From an uncultured Neomegalonema sp. (lineage in GTDB: Bacteria; Pseudomonadota; Alphaproteobacteria; Rhodobacterales; Rhodobacteraceae), in assembly GCA_937927905.1 (NCBI GenBank), contig CALFWP010000137.1, forward strand, positions 1-6,524: DNA of 6,524 bases, written 5' to 3'. This document shows, in pieces, positions 1 through 6,524 of the stretch; the stretch's first letter is position 1, and each line of letters begins with the position of its first letter. The position numbers were made by a program, and so were the translations under genes. Below the pieces are notes generated by a model. The model did not search any database. It was not told the DNA's origin and saw only the letters and a program-made list of their open reading frames with translations.

Positions 1-62
1 GTCAAATCGATTCCTGCGGGAGATACCTGCATGATGACACTAAGCGTAAAACCGCTTTGAAT

Positions 63-68
63 AGGGAG
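63..68 (+). promoter_or_regulatory. Ribosome binding site of dctP
   Basis: An AGGGAG Shine-Dalgarno element lies 6 nt before the ATG at 75. It decides the start: the reading frame is open upstream to the window edge and offers a TTG at 57, but only the ATG at 75 has both good ribosome-binding spacing and a twin-arginine signal right at the N-terminus. Confidence 0.75.
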
Positions 69-74
69 AACTAT

Positions 75-1163
75 ATGAAACGTCGCGATTTTATCCGCGG
101 TGCCGCCGTAGCAGGTGCAGCTGCACCTCTGGCAGCTCCGGCGCACGCGCAAGCAAAAACGGAAATGGACATCGTGTCCACATGGCCACGCGATTTCCCG
201 GGTCTCGGCGTAAGTGCGCAGCGCCTCGCAGCCCGTATCGAGGAATTGACCGACGGTGATATCAAGGTCAATTATTTTGCTGCCGGGGAAAAGGTCGGTG
301 CTTTTGATTCTTTCGATGAAGTGGCTGGCGGCAACTCGCAAGCTTACATCGCGGCCGATTACTACTGGAAAGGCAAGCACCCTGCATGGGCGTATTTTAC
401 CGCTGTTCCTTTCGGCCTGACCTATACCGAAATGGACGCCTGGATCAAATATGCCGGTGGTCAGGAACTCTGGGACGAAGTTGCAGACGGGTTCGGCCTC
501 AAGAACTTTGCCTGCGGCAACACAGGCGTTCAGATGGGCGGCTGGTTCAATAAGGAAATCGAGAGCCCAGATGATTTCGATGGCCTGAAAATGAGAATTC
601 CCGGCCTTGGCGGTGACGTTCTGGCAAAACTCGGAGCATCTCCGGTTTCCCTTCCGGGCGGCCAGATTTACGAGAACCTTGTATCGGGTGCTGTTGACGC
701 TACGGAATGGGTCGGCCCTTACAACGATTACTTCATGAACTTCCACAAAGCGGCGAAGTTCTACTACTGGCCTGGAATGCATGAGCCGGGTTCACAGCTG
801 GCCTTCGGTATGAACGCGTCCTGGTGGGGTAAACTCTCCAAAACTCAACAAGCCATTATCCACGCCGCGTGTAATGAAGAGAACGCGCGCCAAATGGCGG
901 AAACCAACGCTAACAACGGTGAATATCTCAACAGATTGCTGACCGAAGAAGGCGTTGAGCTTCGTGAATTTAACGACGATGTTTATGACGCGATGGGTGA
1001 GAAGGCCGAAGAAGTCTTTGAAGAAACCCGTGATCACAGTGAACTTGCAGCAAAAGTCCATGACAGCTTTGCAAAAGCGCGCGGTGAAATCGGCGGCTAT
1101 ATGGCGATTGCGGATGTAGGTTATTCAATCAAACGTAACCGCGTTGTCGGCATCGGCGAATAA
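75..1163 (+). CDS. dctP: TRAP transporter substrate-binding protein, TakP-like (DctP family)
   Basis: Periplasmic solute receptor of a TRAP transporter; it captures an organic acid and hands it to the DctQM membrane complex. The 362-residue product starts with a twin-arginine signal (K-R-R-D-F-I-R-G at residues 2-9), an Ala-rich hydrophobic stretch and a probable cleavage site after A-H-A (residue 25), so it should be exported folded by Tat. The mature part matches the TakP/2-oxo-acid receptor group as I remember it: GNTGVQMGGWF at 148-158, the LKMR ligand arginine at R174, and the DATEWVGPY segment with E211 and W212, which correspond to the TakP residues around the bound carboxylate and its cation. 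Length is normal for the family. It is the first gene of a dctPQM set and is followed by a hairpin terminator, which fits high relative expression. The start at 75 is chosen over TTG 57 because of the Shine-Dalgarno site and the signal peptide. The family is certain. The substrate (2-oxo acid or other monocarboxylate) is inferred and could differ. Confidence 0.95.
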   Translation: MKRRDFIRGAAVAGAAAPLAAPAHAQAKTEMDIVSTWPRDFPGLGVSAQRLAARIEELTDGDIKVNYFAAGEKVGAFDSFDEVAGGNSQAYIAADYYWKGKHPAWAYFTAVPFGLTYTEMDAWIKYAGGQELWDEVADGFGLKNFACGNTGVQMGGWFNKEIESPDDFDGLKMRIPGLGGDVLAKLGASPVSLPGGQIYENLVSGAVDATEWVGPYNDYFMNFHKAAKFYYWPGMHEPGSQLAFGMNASWWGKLSKTQQAIIHAACNEENARQMAETNANNGEYLNRLLTEEGVELREFNDDVYDAMGEKAEEVFEETRDHSELAAKVHDSFAKARGEIGGYMAIADVGYSIKRNRVVGIGE

Positions 1164-1188
1164 AATCGCGAGATCATGAAAAACCGCT

Positions 1189-1215
1189 AAGGCGGGGCCG
1201 GACGCCCCGCCTTTT
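1189..1215 (+). terminator. Intra-operon Rho-independent terminator/attenuator between dctP and dctQ
   Basis: A perfect stem is formed by GGCGGGGC (1191-1198) and GCCCCGCC (1204-1211) around a 5-nt loop. Two flanking A-T pairs extend it to 10 bp, and a T-run (1212-1215) follows. It sits 25 nt after the dctP stop and 76 nt before dctQ. The T-run is short, so partial read-through into dctQM is likely. This would give excess binding protein over permease. The hairpin may also protect the 3' end of the dctP message. Confidence 0.85.
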
Positions 1216-1291
1216 CTATAATTCGGCGTGAAAAATCTTTTACGGATACTGACACGTCCGGTTTTAAGCGATCACTTGAGTGGGGAACCTC

Positions 1292-2308
1292 ATGGCGCTT
1301 GCAGATGAAACTCTTGCTTCGGATACACCGGAGGTATTTTCACCGGCAACAACAGCCCGCGTTTTCGGATGGGGAATGCTTGCTGTAATGACCGCCTTTC
1401 TGGTGAATAATATTTTGAACTTCTGGTACGGCTGGCCTGGTGTTGCACCGTTTTTCGGTTGGGAATCCAGCGGTGAAATCGGTCTGCTTTCGGGCATACA
1501 ACTGGCATTTTATGCTGCCGCGATCCTTGGCACAATTTATTATGTTCGCCAGACAAGCGGGCGAATGCTGCGCAGGGATGGCGAGATCATTTCCGATTTC
1601 AACCGTTTTCTTGTACGCTCTGCATTCTGGGTGGTCCTTCTTGTTGGTTCGGTCGATGCCGTAATCTCATTTTTGCGCGTTGAGGGCATGATGCCGGAGG
1701 TTTTCGGCGAAGAACTGGCTGCAGGATTTAACAAATCGGCCTATCGCGGTTTTTACGTGCATTTTCCGCTGATGATACTCGGTATTGTCATCGGGGCACT
1801 GACCCGTTCGCTCGGGTTTATATGGCTTGCACTTATGGTGGTCATCGCCGAATTGCTAATTGTTTTCTCACGATTTATTTTTTCCTACGAACAGGCGTTC
1901 ATGGGGGATCTGGTCCGGTTCTGGTACGCGGCGCTATTCCTGTTTGCCAGCGCTTATACACTGCTGGATGACGGGCATGTCCGTGTTGACGTTGTGTATG
2001 CCGCACTCAACCGCAAAAAGCGTGCTGTAGTGAATTCCTGGGGATCAGCGCTTTTAGGCATGTCTTTGTGCTGGACGGTTCTTATCCTCGGCATGTGGAG
2101 CAGCGCCTCGGTAATCAACAGCCCAATCCTCGTTTACGAGACGACACAAACCGGTTTCGGCATGTATGTGAAATACTTCATGGCCGGTTTTCTTGCGGTC
2201 TTTGCCGTAACCATGATGTTACAGTTTGTTGCCCAGTTTTTTGATGCCCGCGCAGACAGACGCGGCGAACCGGGCGGCAAAGAAATCAACGGCGACATTA
2301 TTCACTGA
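1292..2308 (+). CDS. dctQ: TRAP transporter small permease (DctQ), N-terminally extended
   Basis: Small integral membrane subunit of the TRAP transporter, which in the family scaffolds the large permease and docks the binding protein. The recognisable DctQ part is the C-terminal half: the Y-E-Q-A-F-M-G-D-L-V-R-F segment (199-210), a membrane helix with AYTLLDDGHVRVDV (221-234) containing the family's G-H-x-R-V-D signature, then helices at about 250-269 and 293-317. At 338 residues it is about twice the usual 160-220. The N-terminal half adds hydrophobic segments at about 25-42, 65-85, 111-128 and 154-171, with a further one at 175-197 leading into the DctQ core, giving about eight in all. ATG 1292 is preferred over the in-frame GTG 1280 because GGGGA (1282-1286) is well placed for it. 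dctM follows 26 nt downstream. The inner-membrane role is certain; the purpose of the extra helices is unknown. Confidence 0.9.
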   Translation: MALADETLASDTPEVFSPATTARVFGWGMLAVMTAFLVNNILNFWYGWPGVAPFFGWESSGEIGLLSGIQLAFYAAAILGTIYYVRQTSGRMLRRDGEIISDFNRFLVRSAFWVVLLVGSVDAVISFLRVEGMMPEVFGEELAAGFNKSAYRGFYVHFPLMILGIVIGALTRSLGFIWLALMVVIAELLIVFSRFIFSYEQAFMGDLVRFWYAALFLFASAYTLLDDGHVRVDVVYAALNRKKRAVVNSWGSALLGMSLCWTVLILGMWSSASVINSPILVYETTQTGFGMYVKYFMAGFLAVFAVTMMLQFVAQFFDARADRRGEPGGKEINGDIIH

Positions 2309-2318
2309 TCCATTAGTA

Positions 2319-2324
2319 CGGGGA
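2319..2324 (+). promoter_or_regulatory. Ribosome binding site of dctM
   Basis: A CGGGGA purine-rich element lies 10 nt before the ATG at 2335, inside the 26-nt gap after the dctQ stop. The spacing is slightly long but usable, and it supports the start at 2335, from which the first DctM membrane helix begins at once. Confidence 0.5.
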
Positions 2325-2334
2325 TTCAGCAATC

Positions 2335-4986
2335 ATGGAATTTTACTTCCTGCTTCTTCTCATCGGTCTTATGGCGTTTGCTCTGGGGTCGGGTTATCCG
2401 GTCGCTTTTGCGCTTCCGGGATCAGCGATTATCGCTATCGGTGCCGCTGCGATTTGCGGATACTTTTTCACCGGTGATCCGGATGCCTATTTCGCCCAGG
2501 GCGGAGCGGTAAACTGGCTAAGCGCCGGTGTGACCAATTTCAGGGGTATCTATTGGGAAGTCGAACGAGACACGCTGATTGCAATTCCGCTGTTTATTTT
2601 CATGGGCGTTATGTTGCAACGCTCAAAGATTGCCGAAGACTTGCTTGTCACGATGGCACAGCTGTTCGGTCCTGTTCCCGGCGGGTTGGGAATTTCAGTT
2701 GTATTTGTGGGCGCTCTGCTGGCGGCAACGACGGGCATTGTTGGTGCCACCGTGGTCGCCATGGGACTGATTTCTCTGCCCGCCATGTTACAACGCAACT
2801 ACTCCCCCGCTTTGGCCAGCGGGACGATTTGTGCATCGGGGACGTTGGGACAGATTATCCCGCCCTCGATTGTTCTGATTATTCTTGCCGATCAACTGGC
2901 CAGTGCTGTGGACCAGGCAAGCAGTGCCCGTAAAAATCTCTACAAGGCCGCAACCGGTGAATTGCAGATGCCGACAGAATACGGTGTTCTGTCCACCAGT
3001 GCGGGTGACATGTTTATGGGCGCTTTTGTGCCGGGCCTGCTGCTTGTCGCGATTTACATGTTATTTATTCTGCTGTTCGCGTTTCTACGTCCGCAATATG
3101 CGCCAGCTGTTCATTATGAGGGCGAATATAACCGGGCATTTTACGGACGGGTTCTGCTGATCCTGGTACCGCCGCTGGCTCTGATCGTTCTGGTTCTCGG
3201 TTCGATCATCGCCGGCATCGCGACCGTCAATCAGGCCGGTGCCATCGGTGCAGTCGGTGCAATGATTATGGCCGGTTACAGGCTGAAAGAAGGAGCGAGA
3301 ACAGCGTTTGTTCCTGCGCTGCTCGCCATCGGTTCGCTGATACTTATCTTCTACTCGGTCTCGAACTACGACACCAATATCAAGGGAATGGACACGCCGG
3401 AGGAAGAATTCGGCGTTATGCTTGCTGCAATCGGTGTGGCCGGTCTGTCATTGTCCATTTTATGGAGCGGCTGGCGCACTTATCGCATCGAGGATACCCT
3501 GCGCGGAGTTATGATCGACACCGCAAAGACCACTTCCCTGGTCTTCATTATCCTGCTTGGTGCCGCAATGCTAACCTCGGCGTTCCGCGCATTCGGCGGG
3601 GAAGAGCTGGTCAAAGAATATCTTGAAGCGCTGCCGGGCGGTTTCTGGGCCAAATTCATCATAGTCATGGCGGTGATTTTCGTCCTCGGCTTTTTCCTTG
3701 ATTTTATCGAAATCGCAGTAGTCGTGGTGCCTATTGTTGCGCCGATCCTGCTTGCCGATCCGAGTGCCAATATCACGGCGGTCTGGCTGGGCGTTATGAT
3801 CGGGTTGAATATTCAAACATCCTTCCTGACACCGCCATTCGGGTTTGCGCTCTTTTACCTGCGAGGCGTCGCGCCAGCGAGTGTTAAGACCATGCAGATA
3901 TATAAAGGCGTCGTTGCCTTTATCTGTTTACAGCTCTTGGCTCTTGGCATCGTAGGCTATTACCCGAAGTTAGTGAACTATCTGCCCAAGCGTCTATCAC
4001 TGACCGCTGAAAGCGCACCGCCACCGATCAATCCTGCTTTGCAATATTGCATGGAAAATTACGTGTCGGAACAATTCGACGAAAACGGCACGCAGATTAA
4101 ATCCGCCATCGAAAGGATTGCGGCAACAGATATCAGCTATCTGCCGAAAAAGACCGCAAAAGAACTCGGGGAGGGCATCGAACTCGCTGCGGGGTCTTTC
4201 AGTATGATGGATACCATCAACACGGCGGCACAGGCGGTCGAAGATGCCGCCGGTGATTACCGGCCCCTGCATCGCAACGTCCGCGCGACCGAGGCGAAAA
4301 TCCTGGAAGCCGACCATCTGATCGAAGAATTCGAAACCATTGCAAGGCGGGCGGAAAGCGGCAGTGAGCGTGAACAGACTGCGCTGGCCCGTGTTGCCGA
4401 ATTGAAGGCCGGACATGACAAATTAACCGCCTCTATTCCCGCGGAATGGGATGAAACATACGCGACCTTCAGCAAACTGACCGATGCGGAAAACAAAGCC
4501 CGCAACACATACCGCCGTTCGATGGACAAGGCGTATGAACCGCTGGACGAAGTAATTGAAATTATTGCCGGCCGTGACGCGCTATTGACCTTCGGGAACA
4601 CGTTGCGCGGGGTACAGGATCAGGCCGCCGGTCTCGAAAAAGACGCGGCGATTGATTTCCTGAAGGACATCGAAAAACAGATCGGCACAATCGAGGGCAC
4701 ATCGGAGACAAAGAAACTGCTGGCCAAAGCCCGCCGCGAAATCAAAAGCAAAAAGAGTGATCCGGAAAAGGTCAGCGGCTTTTTCAACGATGCAGTGGCA
4801 GCTTACGAGGCGGACTTGGATTGGCGTACAAAAGCGCAAACCGGTCTGCTGCCCGAACTTGTCACATACCGCGACGCGATCAGGAACACCATCGGCCTGC
4901 GCAAACAGGAGCGCCTGCCCCGCGAGCATGCGCTTTATGTAGCATCATGCAGTTCCGGGCACCGTGACATTTCGTTGAATTTCTAA
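2335..4986 (+). CDS. dctM: TRAP transporter large permease (DctM) with long helical C-terminal extension
   Basis: Transport-path subunit of the TRAP transporter in the inner membrane; in this family it moves substrate with sodium ions. The first half has the DctM core FGPVPGGLGISVVFVGALLA (111-130), then TTGIVGATVVAMGLISLPAM (132-151) and SGTICASGTLGQIIPPSIVL (162-181). The second half has GFFLDFIEIAVVVVPIVAP (452-470) and TSFLTPPFGFALFYLRGVAP (495-514). Membrane segments run to about residue 543. At 883 residues it is about twice the canonical 425-440. Additions are enlarged loops at about 46-78 and 189-224, an insert at about 322-382 with two apparent helices between the repeats, and a soluble charged region from about 551 to the end. 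That region begins with a Pro-rich linker (561-566) and has helix-rich, coiled-coil-like stretches (about 645-700 and 765-805); I recognise no domain in it. The frame is continuous with unbroken coding character, so I see no sign of an assembly artefact. Large DctM forms of the TakM/chloroaromatic type account for part of the membrane enlargement, but I cannot place the tail. Confidence 0.93.
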   Translation: MEFYFLLLLIGLMAFALGSGYPVAFALPGSAIIAIGAAAICGYFFTGDPDAYFAQGGAVNWLSAGVTNFRGIYWEVERDTLIAIPLFIFMGVMLQRSKIAEDLLVTMAQLFGPVPGGLGISVVFVGALLAATTGIVGATVVAMGLISLPAMLQRNYSPALASGTICASGTLGQIIPPSIVLIILADQLASAVDQASSARKNLYKAATGELQMPTEYGVLSTSAGDMFMGAFVPGLLLVAIYMLFILLFAFLRPQYAPAVHYEGEYNRAFYGRVLLILVPPLALIVLVLGSIIAGIATVNQAGAIGAVGAMIMAGYRLKEGARTAFVPALLAIGSLILIFYSVSNYDTNIKGMDTPEEEFGVMLAAIGVAGLSLSILWSGWRTYRIEDTLRGVMIDTAKTTSLVFIILLGAAMLTSAFRAFGGEELVKEYLEALPGGFWAKFIIVMAVIFVLGFFLDFIEIAVVVVPIVAPILLADPSANITAVWLGVMIGLNIQTSFLTPPFGFALFYLRGVAPASVKTMQIYKGVVAFICLQLLALGIVGYYPKLVNYLPKRLSLTAESAPPPINPALQYCMENYVSEQFDENGTQIKSAIERIAATDISYLPKKTAKELGEGIELAAGSFSMMDTINTAAQAVEDAAGDYRPLHRNVRATEAKILEADHLIEEFETIARRAESGSEREQTALARVAELKAGHDKLTASIPAEWDETYATFSKLTDAENKARNTYRRSMDKAYEPLDEVIEIIAGRDALLTFGNTLRGVQDQAAGLEKDAAIDFLKDIEKQIGTIEGTSETKKLLAKARREIKSKKSDPEKVSGFFNDAVAAYEADLDWRTKAQTGLLPELVTYRDAIRNTIGLRKQERLPREHALYVASCSSGHRDISLNF

Positions 4987-4997
4987 TTTCTGATCTG

Positions 4998-5040
4998 ATA
5001 TTTCCGGCATGTGCATTTTATGATGTCTTGCCGGAGATAT
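4998..5040 (+). repeat. Imperfect inverted repeat / hairpin downstream of dctM
   Basis: The arms at 4998-5009 and 5029-5040 pair over 12 positions with a single G-U wobble, around a 19-nt loop that contains a short CAT/ATG nested pairing. It starts 11 nt after the dctM stop. No T-run follows on either strand, so it is not a standard intrinsic terminator. It may stabilise the 3' end of the transporter message, act in Rho-dependent termination, or be a protein-binding palindrome upstream of trmFO. The remaining intergenic DNA to 5137 holds only a weaker 7-bp inverted repeat (5065-5071 with 5097-5103) and a small dyad at 5122-5132. Confidence 0.5.
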
Positions 5041-5137
5041 AACAAAAAGCGGCAACGCCGGTTTCGTAATACAGGCAAACCACTAGAGGCCGGAATTATT
5101 ACGTGATCATATGCTGATTTTACCGTAACGGTTCCAT

Positions 5138-6493
5138 ATGACAGACCCTATTCATATCATCGGCGGCGGCATGGCAGGTTGCGAAGCGGCGTGGCAGGTC
5201 ACGCGCGCCGGAGTGCCGGTTATCCTGTATGAAATGCGACCCGTGCGTGAAACTCATGCCCATCAAACGGACGGGCTGGCAGAGCTGGTCTGTTCCAACT
5301 CTTTCCGTTCCGATGATCATGAAACCAATGCAGTCGGCCTTTTGCATGAAGAAATGCGCCGCGCAGGTTCTCTGATCCTCGGGATGGCGGATCAGCATGC
5401 CCTGCCCGCCGGTGGCGCTCTTGCACTGGACCGTGACGGATTTTCAGCCGCTGTTACAGCAGCACTGGAGGCGGAACCGCTGGTGACGATCCGGCGCGAA
5501 GAGCTTACCGGCCTGCCCCCAAAGGAATGGACGAATGTCATCATCGCCACCGGACCGCTGACATCCGAACCGCTGGCACAGGCAATCGGCAATCTGACCG
5601 GGACCGAAAGCCTTGCCTTTTTTGACGCGATTGCTCCGATCATCCATGCTGACAGCATCGATATGAGCAAGGCATGGTATCAATCGCGCTATGACAAGGG
5701 CGACACCGAAGCCGAACGCACGGCCTACCTCAACTGCCCTATGGATAAGGTACAGTATGAAGGTTTCATAGACGCTCTGCTTGACGCACCGAAGACCGAA
5801 TTCAAAGACTGGGAGAAAGATACCCCCTATTTCGAGGGGTGCCTGCCGGTCGAAGTGATGGCCGAACGCGGACGCGAAACCTTGCGCTGGGGGCCGATGA
5901 AACCTGTCGGCCTGACCAACCCGCATAACCCTGATGTCAAAGCCCATGCCGTGGTACAACTTCGCCGTGAAAACGCACTTGGGACGTTGTTCAATCTGGT
6001 CGGCTTTCAAACCAAAATGAAGCACGGTGCACAGGTAGATGTACTGCGCACGATTCCCGGCCTGAAAAATGCGGAGTTTGCGCGACTGGGCGGAATACAC
6101 CGCAATACATTTCTCAACAGTCCTGACCTGCTGGATGACACCATGCGCCTTAAGGCCGATCCGCGTTTGCGGTTTGCGGGACAGATCACAGGTGTTGAGG
6201 GCTATGTGGAATCGGCGGCTATGGGCCTGCTTGCCGGACGTTTTGCCGCCGCCGATGCACAGGGTGAAAAACCGGTCGCACCGCCGCCGGACACCTCGCA
6301 CGGCGCGTTGCTCAATCACATAACCGGTGGAGCTGAAGCCACGCTATTCCAGCCGATGAATGCTAATTTCGGACTGTTCCCGCCACTGAACGATGACATC
6401 AGGAAAGGCCGCAAGGGAAAGCGTGAACGCGCGCGGGCCTATACCGAGCGGGCCAAAATGTCATGGCACGGTTGGCTTAATCCGGTTCAGTAA
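5138..6493 (+). CDS. trmFO: Methylenetetrahydrofolate--tRNA-(uracil-5-)-methyltransferase TrmFO
   Basis: Cytoplasmic FAD- and folate-dependent enzyme that makes m5U54 in the T-loop of tRNAs, using 5,10-methylenetetrahydrofolate as carbon donor and reduced flavin as electron donor. The 451-residue product has an N-terminal Rossmann dinucleotide fold (IIGGGMAGCEAA, 7-18, with the G-x-G-x-x-G glycines at 9, 11 and 14, followed by E32). It has the catalytic LVCSNSFRSD segment with C52, and FEGCLPVEVMAERG (232-245) with the second conserved cysteine C235. GGIHRNTF (318-325) and the C-terminal FAD-contacting AGQITGVEGYVESAAMGLLAG region (347-367) complete the family pattern. These correspond to the two functional cysteines known in the Bacillus enzyme. 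Length is typical. There is no in-frame alternative start, since the upstream ATG at 5111 meets a stop after five codons. No good Shine-Dalgarno precedes 5138. It is probably an independent transcription unit next to the transporter by chance. Confidence 0.97.
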   Translation: MTDPIHIIGGGMAGCEAAWQVTRAGVPVILYEMRPVRETHAHQTDGLAELVCSNSFRSDDHETNAVGLLHEEMRRAGSLILGMADQHALPAGGALALDRDGFSAAVTAALEAEPLVTIRREELTGLPPKEWTNVIIATGPLTSEPLAQAIGNLTGTESLAFFDAIAPIIHADSIDMSKAWYQSRYDKGDTEAERTAYLNCPMDKVQYEGFIDALLDAPKTEFKDWEKDTPYFEGCLPVEVMAERGRETLRWGPMKPVGLTNPHNPDVKAHAVVQLRRENALGTLFNLVGFQTKMKHGAQVDVLRTIPGLKNAEFARLGGIHRNTFLNSPDLLDDTMRLKADPRLRFAGQITGVEGYVESAAMGLLAGRFAAADAQGEKPVAPPPDTSHGALLNHITGGAEATLFQPMNANFGLFPPLNDDIRKGRKGKRERARAYTERAKMSWHGWLNPVQ

Positions 6494-6524
6494 AGCGTTT
6501 TTTCTTGGCGTTCCGGCAGCGCAG

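Noticed and set aside
1..60. Frame open from the window edge to a TGA at 58-60, possibly the end of an upstream gene
   Set aside because: Only 19 codons are visible and they show no recognisable motif. The dctP frame is also open here, so openness means little over such a short span.
57..74. TTG at 57 as an alternative dctP start
   Set aside because: It would add six residues before the twin-arginine signal and would cover the clear AGGGAG ribosome-binding site.
846..856. DnaA-box-like TTATCCACG
   Set aside because: A single near-match inside the dctP coding region, with no cluster of boxes and no AT-rich unwinding region.
3997..4416. A 139-codon minus-strand open frame opposite the start of the DctM tail
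   Set aside because: It is a mirror of the codon pattern of the + strand gene, with no sensible family features. The + frame continues unbroken from the certain DctM core.
5065..5103. 7-bp inverted repeat CGTAATA/TATTACG spaced by 25 nt
   Set aside because: Short arms and a long AT-mixed spacer make chance occurrence plausible; kept only as a note in the hairpin entry.
5444..6319. A 291-codon open frame on the minus strand
   Set aside because: It lies wholly inside trmFO, whose conserved flavin and cysteine motifs prove the + strand frame. The antisense product is Arg/Cys-rich with no recognisable family.
6494..6524. T-run (6498-6503) after trmFO as an intrinsic terminator
   Set aside because: I could not find a convincing GC-rich stem just upstream of the T-run; the window ends before the context can be judged.

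Overview
The window looks like chromosomal DNA from an alphaproteobacterium, probably free-living or marine. GC content is roughly in the low-to-mid 50s by eye. This assignment rests on a Tat-exported TakP-type TRAP binding protein, a folate-dependent TrmFO (the tRNA m5U54 enzyme common in Alphaproteobacteria, in place of TrmA), and the style of the intergenic DNA. The genus cannot be fixed from the sequence alone. All convincing genes are on the + strand, and I see no RNA genes, mobile elements or CRISPR.

Layout: positions 75-4986 hold a complete tripartite TRAP (periplasmic secondary) transporter in the order binding protein (dctP, 75-1163), small permease (dctQ, 1292-2308), large permease (dctM, 2335-4986). 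A strong GC-rich hairpin followed by a short T-run (1189-1215) lies between dctP and dctQ. This is a common way to make much more binding protein than membrane components. dctQ and dctM are only 26 nt apart and are surely co-transcribed. A 151-nt non-coding stretch (4987-5137) with a large hairpin and a compact dyad separates the transporter from trmFO (5138-6493), a housekeeping tRNA-modification gene with no evident functional link to it.

How it works together: DctP is exported folded to the periplasm and binds a small organic acid. Its closest recognisable relatives are TakP-like proteins that bind 2-oxo acids, so a monocarboxylate or 2-oxo acid is the best guess. It delivers the ligand to the DctQM membrane complex, which by family knowledge is driven by a sodium gradient.

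The most unusual aspect is that both membrane subunits are much larger than the canonical ones. DctQ carries about four extra N-terminal membrane segments. DctM carries two apparent extra helices between its two halves and a soluble, charged, helix-rich C-terminal region of about 330 residues that I cannot assign to any known domain. This augmented TRAP architecture is the main candidate for something under-described here.
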